Source: Parvicella sp964387945
GTDB lineage: Bacteria; Bacteroidota; Bacteroidia; Flavobacteriales_D; Parvicellaceae
Length of the DNA stretch: 64,000 bases
NCBI GenBank assembly: GCA_964387945.1
Contig: CAYLYX010000009.1
Span: 113,568 to 177,567, forward strand
Reading direction: 5' to 3'
Of this stretch, positions 1 through 7,376 are shown one piece after another. The translations under genes and the position numbers were made by a program. Numbering within the stretch: position 1 is the first letter of the stretch; each line of letters begins with the position of its first letter. The notes under the pieces are model-generated. The model was not told the origin of the DNA, did not search any database, and saw only the letters and a program-made list of their open reading frames with translations.

Positions 1-268
1 GGTAGTTATTGAATCTAAGCTTTTTTGTGTTGTACTTTTCAAATCTCTTTTCAGGTATAAAAAACGGAATAAACAGCAACAGTCCTTCCGAATTATCCAA
101 GTCGTATTTTCTCAACGAGAAATTCCAGCCAATAAAAGTTTCATCGGGTCTAATTACCTTCGGGTACACTAACTTGAGTAATTCAAAATGCAGAAACATT
201 TTTCTGAACCAAAGAAAAAAAGAACCCAATCCTACCAAAAAGAGAATCGCCATGAACTTTATATACAT
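1..268 (-). CDS. Small membrane protein, 3' end beyond the window (partial)
   Basis: This reading frame starts at an ATG whose complement is 266-268 and stays open to the window edge, giving 89 residues. The N-terminus (MYIKFMAILFLVGLGSFFLW) is one hydrophobic segment, followed by a basic and aromatic soluble part with no motif I recognise. Its start overlaps the end of the PaaD-like gene by 10 nt, so it is the last visible member of the minus-strand operon that begins near position 4057. Function unknown. A plus-strand frame across the same bases has no supporting feature, and the operon overlap favours the minus strand. Confidence 0.55.
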   Translation of the reverse strand, partial: MYIKFMAILFLVGLGSFFLWFRKMFLHFELLKLVYPKVIRPDETFIGWNFSLRKYDLDNSEGLLLFIPFFIPEKRFEKYNTKKLRFNNY

Positions 269-750
269 TTAAAATAATCAAACGGCTCTTTACAGTCATC
301 ACATTGATAAAGCGCCTTACACGCTGTAGAACCGAACTGGCTAATCATTTTGGTATTCTCAGACTTACATTGCGGACAAATGACTCTTTTCTTCTCCTTT
401 CCCACTACATAGTTCTTGTCCGAAGTCTTTTCCTGAGGTGGTGCAATGCCATAGTCTTGCAATTTCTGCTTCGCTTCATCACTCATCCAGTCAGTCGTCC
501 AGGCGGGTTCATAGGAGGTCGCTATTCTCACATTTTCTATCCCGTTATCCTTCAATGTTTTTAGGATATCATCCTCAAACTGGTTCATGGCTGGGCAACC
601 TGTGTAGGTAGGGGTTATCGTAATCACAAACTCATCGTCTCGCTGCTCAACTTGCCGGATTACACCCAAATCTACAATCGTCAAAACCGGAATTTCAGGA
701 TCCGGAATGTCTTTGATCAAGTCGTAGATATGTTGCTCTTCTTTATGCAC
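259..750 (-). CDS. paaD: PaaD-like (MIP18/DUF59 plus zinc-ribbon) protein
   Basis: The 163-residue protein has an N-terminal MIP18/DUF59 domain (about residues 5-80, containing DPEIPVLTIVDLG) and a C-terminal zinc ribbon with CPQC at 125-128, Cys144 and CDDC at 150-153. This matches the length and layout of PaaD/PaaJ of the phenylacetyl-CoA epoxidase complex, a subunit thought to help mature metal centres. The start is GTG (complement of 748-750), because no ATG lies near and the frame overlaps the sufE stop by 8 nt. No paaA, B, C or E gene is in the window, and the partner is SufE. A general Fe-S or metal-insertion role is therefore as likely as a phenylacetate role. The family call is firm and the pathway is not. 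Confidence 0.8.
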   Translation of the reverse strand: MHKEEQHIYDLIKDIPDPEIPVLTIVDLGVIRQVEQRDDEFVITITPTYTGCPAMNQFEDDILKTLKDNGIENVRIATSYEPAWTTDWMSDEAKQKLQDYGIAPPQEKTSDKNYVVGKEKKRVICPQCKSENTKMISQFGSTACKALYQCDDCKEPFDYFKCI

Positions 751-1156
751 AATTTACTAAAGCCAATTCTTTTAAACGTTTGATCATTCCCAGCAAACCA
801 TTTGCTCGTGTAGGAGATAAGTGATCTTGTAAGCCTATTTGTTTAACAAAGTCAAAGTCTGCTTTTATGATTTCTTCTGGAGATGCATTATTCAGCACTC
901 TGATTAACAAGGCAATAATTCCTTTGGTAATAATGGCTTCACTATCTCCAGTAAAGCTAATGGCTCCATTTTGGTACTCTGCCCAGACCCATACTTTACT
1001 TTGACAGCCTTTGATCAAGTTTTCCTCTGTCTTATATTCGTCTTCAATCAATGGCAAGTCTTTTCCCAACTCGATGATGTGCTCGTACTTTTGCATCCAA
1101 TCATCAAACAGTTCAAACTCCTCAATTACTTCTTGTCCTCTTTCTTGAATCGTCAT
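743..1156 (-). CDS. sufE: SufE cysteine desulfuration protein
   Basis: SufE accepts persulfide sulfur from the cysteine desulfurase SufS and passes it to the SUF scaffold for Fe-S cluster assembly in the cytoplasm. The 137-residue protein carries the active-site motif KGCQSKVW with Cys51, the same position as in E. coli SufE, and the usual C-terminal stretch (LSPTRANGLLGMI). It starts at an ATG 3 nt after the DUF4286 gene and overlaps the PaaD-like gene by 8 nt, so the two are probably translationally coupled. Its partner sufS lies separately at 9069-10283 rather than in one suf operon. Identification is secure. Confidence 0.93.
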   Translation of the reverse strand: MTIQERGQEVIEEFELFDDWMQKYEHIIELGKDLPLIEDEYKTEENLIKGCQSKVWVWAEYQNGAISFTGDSEAIITKGIIALLIRVLNNASPEEIIKADFDFVKQIGLQDHLSPTRANGLLGMIKRLKELALVNCA

Positions 1157-1159
1157 AAT

Positions 1160-1471
1160 TTAATCTTGTTGATGAACTACCTCTAATAGTGTTCTGAAGG
1201 CAGCAAATCTACCTGAATACCTATTGGTATGTTCTTGTTGTAAACGTGGGGCGTGCTTGGCTTGATATGCATCCAGATCATCCATACTATTACACAAATA
1301 CTGGATGGAATAGGAAACGCCACCTTCTGATTCTGCCAGAATCTTGCAAATCTTATTCTCTACAAAATGTCCAGTATTCATCACATCTGGAATGTGAACT
1401 TCTTTCATCCAACTGAGCCACTCATCGTGCACCTCATCGTCAATATTTATCGTTACGTTATACAGAATCAT
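1160..1471 (-). CDS. DUF4286 family protein
   Basis: A 103-residue protein of the DUF4286 family, a small ferredoxin-like-fold group found mostly in Bacteroidota and of unknown function. It starts ILYNVTINIDDEVHDEWLSW, typical of the family. I place the start at the ATG whose first base is 1471, which overlaps the rlmB stop by one base (TGATG), so translation is probably coupled. A GTG one codon upstream is the alternative. It sits between rlmB and sufE in the minus-strand operon. No catalytic motif is visible. Confidence 0.85.
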   Translation of the reverse strand: MILYNVTINIDDEVHDEWLSWMKEVHIPDVMNTGHFVENKICKILAESEGGVSYSIQYLCNSMDDLDAYQAKHAPRLQQEHTNRYSGRFAAFRTLLEVVHQQD

Positions 1472-2241
1472 CACTTGCTATTTCTTTGTCTGTTTACTTC
1501 ATACATTACAATCCCTGCCGATACCGCTACATTGAGCGATGCAATTGTGCCTTGCATGGGAATCTTTGCTTTGTCATCCGATACTTTTAAGTATTCCTTC
1601 GAAACACCATCTTCTTCACTACCCATAATAATCGCTACAGGCTCTTTCATGTCTACATCATGCAAGAGATTCTCTGTTTTTTCCGTACACGCCACAACTT
1701 TGATTCCCGACTGCTGACAAAGGAGAATAACATCTTTGAGGTGGTGAGCCCGACAAACCGGGATTTTATTCAATGCTCCTGCTGAGGTCTTTATCGCATC
1801 CGCTGTAACACCTGCATTTCCTCTAGAAGGAATAACCAACGCGTGTACGCCATGACATTCGGCTGATCGGGCAATGGATCCCATATTTCTAACATCCGTA
1901 ACTCGATCTAAAATCAGGATGAAGGGAACTTCTCCGTTTTCAAAGACGCGCGTTATGATTTCATCCAAGTTTTGATATTCAATTGGAGAAGCATACGCTA
2001 CCACACCCTGGTGATTATTCTGAGTCAAACGATTTAACTTCTGTACGGGCACCATTTGAAAAACAATGTCATGTTCTTTCATCTTAGTCCTCAACTCTTT
2101 GAAAAGTTCTCCCTCTATTCCCGTTTGCAAAAAAACTCGATTTAGTACCCTTCCAGCATCCATCGCCTCAATAACGGCTCGAATTCCATAGATGAGGTTT
2201 TCGTCCTCCTTTTTTACGTAGTTCTTCTTAATATCTCTCAT
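1471..2241 (-). CDS. rlmB: 23S rRNA (guanosine-2251-2'-O-)-methyltransferase RlmB (SpoU family)
   Basis: SpoU/TrmH-family (SPOUT) methyltransferase of 256 residues that 2'-O-methylates 23S rRNA using S-adenosylmethionine. The N-terminal substrate-binding domain starts at IYGIRAVIEA. The three SPOUT motifs are visible: LDRVTDVRNMGSIARSA, IIMGSEEDGVS and the knot motif IPMQGTIASLNVAVSAG. I chose the ATG at 2241, 8 nt after the GWxTD gene. An in-frame start 24 nt further upstream would lie inside the preceding gene. RlmB is the best-fitting member, but the exact target nucleotide is assigned by family resemblance only. Confidence 0.88.
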   Translation of the reverse strand: MRDIKKNYVKKEDENLIYGIRAVIEAMDAGRVLNRVFLQTGIEGELFKELRTKMKEHDIVFQMVPVQKLNRLTQNNHQGVVAYASPIEYQNLDEIITRVFENGEVPFILILDRVTDVRNMGSIARSAECHGVHALVIPSRGNAGVTADAIKTSAGALNKIPVCRAHHLKDVILLCQQSGIKVVACTEKTENLLHDVDMKEPVAIIMGSEEDGVSKEYLKVSDDKAKIPMQGTIASLNVAVSAGIVMYEVNRQRNSK

Positions 2242-2249
2242 TAGATTTA

Positions 2250-3530
2250 TTAATACTGTGCCCAATACGCTCTACCACTCCTCCAAACGTCTACCGCTCG
2301 ATACCAACTGGATTTATAGGACGTAGCTCGGATGAGTTTGTAATCATTTTGGGTAAAAGGATTATCTACCTTAACGAAGGTAAACTGCAAGGAAAAAGAA
2401 TTAGTTTCCTCTCCATAATACCAAATTTCTTCATCTCGCTGCACGCGAACAGACTTTGGCGTACCGTATACAATACTAACCATTCCACGATCGGTTTTCC
2501 ATCCCTCCACGTAAGATGTGAAGTTATCGTTGGCATCCTGCACGCGATTGTAGTATCGTTTAATTACTTCTCTTCCTCGATCCTCATCACCAGATTTTGA
2601 CAACCAAAATAAATCAACTGCTTTTTTGGTATCGTCCGTATTGTTCAGTTCATCAAACTCGCTATTGGAACTAATGAATCGCAAGGGAGGAATCATTCCA
2701 AATACATTCTTAATCTTTGGGTAGTTATTTTCAAAACCAAATACGGTCAGTCCCTTTTTCTGCGAAGTGTCAATCACAAAATGGACAAAACCAGTATCTA
2801 GCAAGAAATAATCAAATTTGCCGTCTTCCCCGATGGCTATTTTGTGCCTTTCGTCTGGTTGATAATTGAATGCCGCATGATTGGGATGCGCAAACGGTGG
2901 CGCGGCTATTGGGAAGTTTCTAAAGTACTGGTTGGCATAAATGCTTTTCCCCTTGTTTACCTCAGACTGAATAACAACTTCCACCCGATCTATCGTGTAA
3001 TTATTGTAAAATATCGAAGAGTCTTTTTTGTTTCTGATCAGGTAATATTGCGAACTACTTTCGTTGACTTTGTCTACAATCAACAACTTTTCGAACGTAT
3101 TGTTTCGGTTGAGATCAGTAGCAAAAACCCGCAAATAGTACTTTTTCCCTGATTTTAACTTCAGGTTCATTTCTCCATTGATCAACTTAGCCATTTTCTT
3201 TTCAACGGTATCATAGATCATCATCGATGCACTGTCTAGCATTTCCTTCTTATTCTCAAAGGCATACGTTTCATAGTGAATCTTGACCTTAGACTGGTAG
3301 GGCTGTGATTTATCTTTTCTCGCATAAAGTACTTGCGTACTGTTGAATTGAAAATGTAATTTCGATAAATCATCCGACTTGTGATACACTAAATAATCTG
3401 GAGTTATCGTCACATTTTTGGTGCCGTAAACTTGCGAAAAGTTCGATCCCTGAACATTTTGATTGGTGCAACTTTGAATCATCAACAGCAAAGCTGCCAT
3501 ACCTCCAATTATACCAACACTTTTTATCAT
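2250..3530 (-). CDS. GWxTD domain-containing lipoprotein
   Basis: A 426-residue predicted lipoprotein: an N-terminal hydrophobic segment ends in a lipobox-like LLMIQSC with Cys21. The C-terminal part carries the GWxTD signature (GWKTDRGMVSIVYGTP, from about residue 343), which defines a Bacteroidota/Acidobacteriota domain of unknown function. The start ATG overlaps the stop of the preceding lipoprotein gene by 4 nt (ATGA) and rlmB follows after 8 nt. Cell-envelope location is inferred from the lipobox. No enzymatic residues are evident. Confidence 0.85.
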   Translation of the reverse strand: MIKSVGIIGGMAALLLMIQSCTNQNVQGSNFSQVYGTKNVTITPDYLVYHKSDDLSKLHFQFNSTQVLYARKDKSQPYQSKVKIHYETYAFENKKEMLDSASMMIYDTVEKKMAKLINGEMNLKLKSGKKYYLRVFATDLNRNNTFEKLLIVDKVNESSSQYYLIRNKKDSSIFYNNYTIDRVEVVIQSEVNKGKSIYANQYFRNFPIAAPPFAHPNHAAFNYQPDERHKIAIGEDGKFDYFLLDTGFVHFVIDTSQKKGLTVFGFENNYPKIKNVFGMIPPLRFISSNSEFDELNNTDDTKKAVDLFWLSKSGDEDRGREVIKRYYNRVQDANDNFTSYVEGWKTDRGMVSIVYGTPKSVRVQRDEEIWYYGEETNSFSLQFTFVKVDNPFTQNDYKLIRATSYKSSWYRAVDVWRSGRAYWAQY

Positions 3531-4057
3531 CGAGTAATCAATTCTGTTTCAATAAAATTGCTCACATTGAGCGCTCGATCAATGAGCGAAATGCGATACT
3601 TAATGGAGTCGTTATGGTTTGAAATAGGATTATAGTAAGGAGCTTCAATCGTCACATTTATTGTTCCTTTCAATGTTTTGTTCTGTCCTATCGGTGTTAA
3701 ATTCTTAATTCGATACTGGAAGTTAATGGTGTCTGCCGTTGGAAAATTGTTTCCTGATGGATCCAACCGACCTTTTACCCATTCTCCTTCCATCATCTCA
3801 AAGTACTCAACGTAAAGGTTATAATGGTAAAAGCTTGACGGGTTGTAGGGAGATAAGGTATCGTTCTCATTTAAGCCTACATCACCATCACCATCTGTAA
3901 AATCAACCGAAAGAATCAGGGAATCTCCCATTTTGGCATAACTCACAGTCTGCAACTCTGGTTCATCTGGGTAACTCACCGGCTTGAGACAACTGCTCAA
4001 GGAAAGTACGGTCACCAGACCGACAAAAACTACGGCTATCTTAATATTTTTAAGCAT
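3527..4057 (-). CDS. Predicted lipoprotein, first gene of the minus-strand operon
   Basis: A 176-residue protein with a signal sequence ending in VLSLSSC (lipid-modified Cys23 predicted) and a mature part rich in beta-strand-like segments. It includes an acidic loop, DFTDGDGDVGLNENDT, that resembles Ca-binding turns. I do not recognise a named family. It is the promoter-proximal gene of a run of seven genes (lipoprotein, GWxTD, rlmB, DUF4286, sufE, paaD-like, membrane protein) with gaps or overlaps of at most 10 nt. A TAACTTTA element lies just upstream. Confidence 0.75.
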   Translation of the reverse strand: MLKNIKIAVVFVGLVTVLSLSSCLKPVSYPDEPELQTVSYAKMGDSLILSVDFTDGDGDVGLNENDTLSPYNPSSFYHYNLYVEYFEMMEGEWVKGRLDPSGNNFPTADTINFQYRIKNLTPIGQNKTLKGTINVTIEAPYYNPISNHNDSIKYRISLIDRALNVSNFIETELITR

Positions 4058-4064
4058 CTTAGTG

Positions 4065-4072
4065 TAAAGTTA
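4065..4072 (-). promoter_or_regulatory. Probable -7 element of the rlmB-sufE operon
   Basis: On the minus strand the sequence reads TAACTTTA, a 7 of 8 match to the Bacteroidota -7 consensus TAnnTTTG, 7 nt before the lipoprotein start codon. It fits the only sizeable gap upstream of the seven-gene operon. No convincing -33 element was identified. Confidence 0.4.
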
Positions 4073-4090
4073 TTAATTTATGCGGTAAGA

Positions 4091-5083
4091 ATGTACCCGA
4101 AGACCTTAATTTCTAACATATTCAGGATTAAAAACGAACAAGATTTTAACGTTTGTTCGCTCGAATTATTTCGCTTGCAACACAAAAATGTGGCGGTTTA
4201 TCGTTCCTACTGTGACTTATTGGAGGTTGATCCCAACCAGATAAAACACTACACTCAAATTCCGTTCTTACCGATTCGGTTCTTCAAGTCTAAGCGCGTT
4301 ATTTGGGAAGGACTCGACATAAAAGATGCTCGGTTATTCCTGAGCAGTGGCACAACAGCAACGGGCAGAAGCCATCACTACGTGCACGACATTTCGCTCT
4401 ATGAAAAATCCTTTTTGACGACTTTCCAACAGTTTTACGGACCACCTGAATCGTGGACCATTCTCGCGCTTTTACCTTCTTATCAAGAACAGGGGGACTC
4501 TTCTTTGATTTACATGGTTGATCGACTCATTCAGCTTTCAAAAAATCCATTGTCTGGGTACTACCTTAACACTAAGGATGCAGAAAATGTATTGAACAAA
4601 CTTCCCAAGAAAGGAGAAAACACGCTTCTTTTTGGGGTCTCCTACGCACTGCTTGACCTTATTGAATCATCGCAATTTGATTTGCCTTCTTTAGTGGTAA
4701 TGGAAACAGGTGGGATGAAAGGACGAAGAAAGGAGTTAACAAAAACCGCCTTACATGAAAAGTTAAAGGCAGGTTTCAGCGTGAACGGTATCCACAGTGA
4801 GTACGGAATGACCGAACTCCTCTCACAAGGCTACTCCAAAGGAGACGAATGGTTTGATTTCCCCAACTGGATGAAGCCTTCGCTTCGAAACATCAATGAT
4901 CCGTTGAGTCTGATTGATCAGGATGGGAAAACGGGAGGTGTCAACATTATTGATTTGGCAAATGTGTTTAGCTGTGCATTTATTGCTACGCAAGACTTGG
5001 GAAGAATGGAAGAAGGTCGACTAAAAATCATGGGGCGGTTTGATCATTCGGACACCAGAGGATGTAATTTACTCGTTCAGTGA
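4091..5083 (+). CDS. LuxE/PaaK-like acyl-protein synthetase
   Basis: A 330-residue member of the LuxE-type acyl-protein synthetase group (adenylate-forming superfamily). It has the nucleotide-binding loop SSGTTATGRS at 85-94 and a LuxE-like C-terminal half (HSEYGMTELLSQGYS, then a DLANVFSCAFIATQDLGR region). LuxE itself activates fatty acids as AMP esters for a reductase. No LuxC/LuxD partner occurs here, so the substrate is unknown. The start ATG follows a divergent gap to the lipoprotein operon. Bacteroidota genomes commonly carry a stand-alone copy of this type. The family is fairly sure, the role is not. Confidence 0.75.
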   Translation: MYPKTLISNIFRIKNEQDFNVCSLELFRLQHKNVAVYRSYCDLLEVDPNQIKHYTQIPFLPIRFFKSKRVIWEGLDIKDARLFLSSGTTATGRSHHYVHDISLYEKSFLTTFQQFYGPPESWTILALLPSYQEQGDSSLIYMVDRLIQLSKNPLSGYYLNTKDAENVLNKLPKKGENTLLFGVSYALLDLIESSQFDLPSLVVMETGGMKGRRKELTKTALHEKLKAGFSVNGIHSEYGMTELLSQGYSKGDEWFDFPNWMKPSLRNINDPLSLIDQDGKTGGVNIIDLANVFSCAFIATQDLGRMEEGRLKIMGRFDHSDTRGCNLLVQ

Positions 5084-5089
5084 TTTTTC

Positions 5090-5107
5090 TCATTTCGTTC
5101 GAAATGA
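5090..5107. repeat. Palindrome TCATTTCG-TT-CGAAATGA between convergent genes (REP-like)
   Basis: A perfect 8-bp inverted repeat with a 2-nt loop lies between the convergent LuxE-like and DAHP synthase genes. It is not followed by a T-run on either strand, so it is not a standard intrinsic terminator. From memory, the minus-strand reading GTCATTTCGAACGAAATGAG resembles a dispersed intergenic palindrome often seen in Bacteroidota. Only this copy was seen in the window. Confidence 0.45.
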
Positions 5108-5117
5108 CATGAAAGTC

Positions 5118-6173
5118 TTACGACATTTTTTTGTTCATCACCTCATTTTGTTGGTTAATGCTCTCCTTGTGAATCGCGTTGAGCATCACCTCCAAAAATT
5201 GATCACTCAATCCTAATTTCTGCCCTAACGCTTTTCTGGCATTGTGGATTTCTTTCCATCGGTCTAACTGCAAGATTGTAATGTCATTTTCTTTTTTGAA
5301 TGCTCCAATCTCTTTGGCAGTAGTCATCCTAGTTGCGAGCAATTCTAAAAGATCACTATCTATCTGATCAATTTGACTTCTAAGTGCTTCTAATCCTTGT
5401 GCTAGTTCAAAGCTATCTGTTTCTGGTTTTCTTACTACAAGCGAGTTCAACAGTTGCAGAAAAGCGCTAGGTGTGATTTGTTGCTTTGCATCACTCCAAG
5501 CGTTATCTGGCTCTTGATGTGTTTCAATCATCAAACCATCCATATCTAAGTCATACGACTTCTGGGCCACCGCTTGCAATAAATCTCTTCTTCCGCAGAT
5601 ATGACTTGGGTCGCAAATGACCTTGATTTCTGGCATGCGCACTTTGAGTTCAATGGGCAACTCCCACATGGGTGGATTACGATAAACTTTTTGTCCATAG
5701 CTTGAAAAGCCTCTATGTATCGCAGCAATGTCCTTTACTCCAACCGCTGACAACCTCTCCATGGCTCCCATCCAAAGGTCCACATCCGGATTGACAGGGT
5801 TTTTAACCATAACAGGAATATCAACTCCTCTTAAGGCTTCCGCGATTTCTTGCACCGCAAACGGATTCACCGTAGTTCTTGCACCAATCCATAGGACATC
5901 TATCCCAGCTTTCAGCGCTTTTTCTACGTGTTCTGCTTTTGCCACTTCCGTGGTTACTGGAACCTCTATGTCATCACCCGCTGCTTTCAACCAGAGCAGA
6001 CCAACTTCTCCTACTCCTTCAAAGGAATTGGGTCGGGTTCTTGGCTTCCAGATACCACCTCGCAAAAGATCAATATTGGCATCCTTGAGTCCCTCTGCAA
6101 CGGTCATGACCTGCTCCTCAGTCTCCACACTGCAAGGACCTGCTATGATTATTTTAAGGTTGGTATCAAACAC
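5118..6173 (-). CDS. Bifunctional DAHP synthase / chorismate mutase (type II)
   Basis: The fused enzyme catalyses the first step of the shikimate pathway (DAHP synthase) and the chorismate to prephenate step. Residues about 1-245 form the DAHP/KDO8P synthase barrel (IAGPCSVE, GGIWKPRTRPNSFEG, IHRGFSSYG, CDPSHICGRR). Residues about 255-345 form an AroQ-type chorismate mutase (LRSQIDQIDSDLLELLATRM, then KEIGAFKKEN). This fusion at about 350-360 residues is typical for Bacteroidota. The start is a GTG (complement of 6171-6173): an in-frame stop lies three codons upstream and no ATG is available. A perfect -7 element ends only 4 nt before the GTG, implying a leaderless mRNA. Confidence 0.92.
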   Translation of the reverse strand: MFDTNLKIIIAGPCSVETEEQVMTVAEGLKDANIDLLRGGIWKPRTRPNSFEGVGEVGLLWLKAAGDDIEVPVTTEVAKAEHVEKALKAGIDVLWIGARTTVNPFAVQEIAEALRGVDIPVMVKNPVNPDVDLWMGAMERLSAVGVKDIAAIHRGFSSYGQKVYRNPPMWELPIELKVRMPEIKVICDPSHICGRRDLLQAVAQKSYDLDMDGLMIETHQEPDNAWSDAKQQITPSAFLQLLNSLVVRKPETDSFELAQGLEALRSQIDQIDSDLLELLATRMTTAKEIGAFKKENDITILQLDRWKEIHNARKALGQKLGLSDQFLEVMLNAIHKESINQQNEVMNKKMS

Positions 6174-6177
6174 GTGA

Positions 6178-6185
6178 CAAAGTTA
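6178..6185 (-). promoter_or_regulatory. -7 promoter element TAACTTTG of the DAHP synthase gene
   Basis: Exact TAnnTTTG match on the minus strand, separated from the GTG start codon by only 4 nt (TCAC). With transcription expected to begin a few bases after this element, the message would be leaderless or nearly so. A TTG about 15 nt upstream is a possible but short-spaced -33 element. Confidence 0.65.
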
Positions 6186-6309
6186 ATTGAATTCTGTTCA
6201 CAAGGCAGCTATACGGGAGAATCCCATTAACACTTTTTAACCGTCCTTTAACATTTACCTACTGAAAACTAGTCTACTTTAGCCACTGAAACAATTAACC
6301 TATTAGAAT

Positions 6310-6792
6310 ATGAAAACATTTTACTACACCATTTTAGCGGCAGGAATCCTATTTGCTTCTTGTGCTAAAGAAGCGTCAGAAATCAAAGAAGAAATTGAGA
6401 TTTCTAAAGAAGTGAAAGCACAAGTCGTGAACGGAGAAACAACTGTGACGATCACCACAACTGAAAATGGCGAAACTAAAACAGAGGTCTTGACTGGTGC
6501 GGAGGCTGAAGCTTACATGGAAACAGAACACCTAAACGGTGAAGATCACCCTAAAGGAGCAAATGTCTTCGTTAAGAAAATGGATAACAATGTGAGTTTA
6601 GACCTTGACATTGATGAGATTTTAAACGATCCTGAATTGAAGGACCTAGATGAAGCCACAAAAGAAAAAATTAAAACCGCTCTTGAAGGTGCAATGAGCG
6701 ATATGGAGTTTGACGTGGATGTAGAATTCTCAGGTGATGAATCTGGAGAATCGATCGTTAAAACGAAGGTAATGGTTATAGATGAAGAGTAG
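6310..6792 (+). CDS. Small acidic lipoprotein, unknown function
   Basis: A 160-residue protein with a lipoprotein signal (ILFASC, Cys18) and a very acidic mature part with short hydrophilic repeats (TTVTITTTENGETKTEV, LDLDIDEILNDPELKDLDE). I recognise no domain. It is monocistronic: a TACTTTAG-type -7 variant lies about 40 nt upstream and a terminator hairpin follows at 6823. The leader contains AACCTATTA shortly before the ATG, similar to the leaders of the two PKD genes at 17033 and 21302. The surface or periplasmic location is inferred only. Confidence 0.7.
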   Translation: MKTFYYTILAAGILFASCAKEASEIKEEIEISKEVKAQVVNGETTVTITTTENGETKTEVLTGAEAEAYMETEHLNGEDHPKGANVFVKKMDNNVSLDLDIDEILNDPELKDLDEATKEKIKTALEGAMSDMEFDVDVEFSGDESGESIVKTKVMVIDEE

Positions 6793-6822
6793 TTTGGTAG
6801 CTTTTTTCATCTTGGTTTGGTT

Positions 6823-6853
6823 AAAAGGAGGTTCGAAAGGATCTCCTTTTTTT
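6823..6853 (+). terminator. Intrinsic terminator after the small acidic lipoprotein
   Basis: Inverted repeat AAAAGGAG / CTCCTTTT with a 12-nt loop, continuing into a run of seven T. Placed about 30 nt after the lipoprotein stop codon. Confidence 0.7.
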
Positions 6854-6941
6854 ATCCCCTGAACTAATTAGGTATAACTCCTTCTATATTCTTAAAACTA
6901 AAAACGGAATAAGAAATGACAAGACCGTTTCTCTAGGCTAC

Positions 6942-7376
6942 TTATTGCTTTCCCGTACTGCCAAATCCTCCAGCACCTCTCACGGTCTCATTCAATTCAG
7001 TCACTTCATTCCAGTCCACCTTGGTATAAGGAGCCACCACCAATTGTGCAATTCTTTCCCCATCTTCTACCACAAATTCCTCATTCGAAAGGTTGATCAG
7101 GATCACACCAATATCTCCCCGATAATCAGCATCAATGGTACCAGGTGAATTCAAAACCGTCAACCCTTTTTTGTAGGCCAGACCACTTCTGGGTCTTACC
7201 TGCGCCTCATAACCATCTGGCAAAGCAATACTCAATCCTGTCGGTATCAACCTTCTTTCAAGTGGCTTTAGCATAATGGGTTCGTCTATGTTGGCTCTTA
7301 GATCCATCCCTGCCGACTGTGCCGTTGCATAATGAGGGGTTGCGTGTTTTGAGTTGTTTACGATCTGTACTTTCAT
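6942..7376 (-). CDS. dut: dUTP diphosphatase (dUTPase)
   Basis: Trimeric dUTPase, which hydrolyses dUTP to dUMP and pyrophosphate to keep uracil out of DNA and feed dTMP synthesis. All conserved motifs are present in 144 residues: SAGMDLRA, RPRSGLAYKKG, the catalytic-Asp motif LNSPGTIDADYRGDI, ERIAQLV and the C-terminal RGAGGFGSTG arm. I chose the ATG at 7376, which overlaps the flippase stop by one base (TAATG). A longer in-frame start would lie inside the flippase gene. The two genes are probably translationally coupled, a pairing without an obvious functional link. Confidence 0.95.
   Translation of the reverse strand: MKVQIVNNSKHATPHYATAQSAGMDLRANIDEPIMLKPLERRLIPTGLSIALPDGYEAQVRPRSGLAYKKGLTVLNSPGTIDADYRGDIGVILINLSNEEFVVEDGERIAQLVVAPYTKVDWNEVTELNETVRGAGGFGSTGKQ

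Noticed and set aside
9..272. Plus-strand open frame at the window start
   Set aside because: The minus-strand frame in the same bases has a membrane-protein N-terminus and overlaps the preceding operon gene, as its neighbours do. The plus frame has no motif.
5728..6230. Long plus-strand frames opposite the DAHP synthase gene
   Set aside because: They are antisense to a well conserved enzyme, with low-complexity Ser/Thr/Pro composition and no start context.
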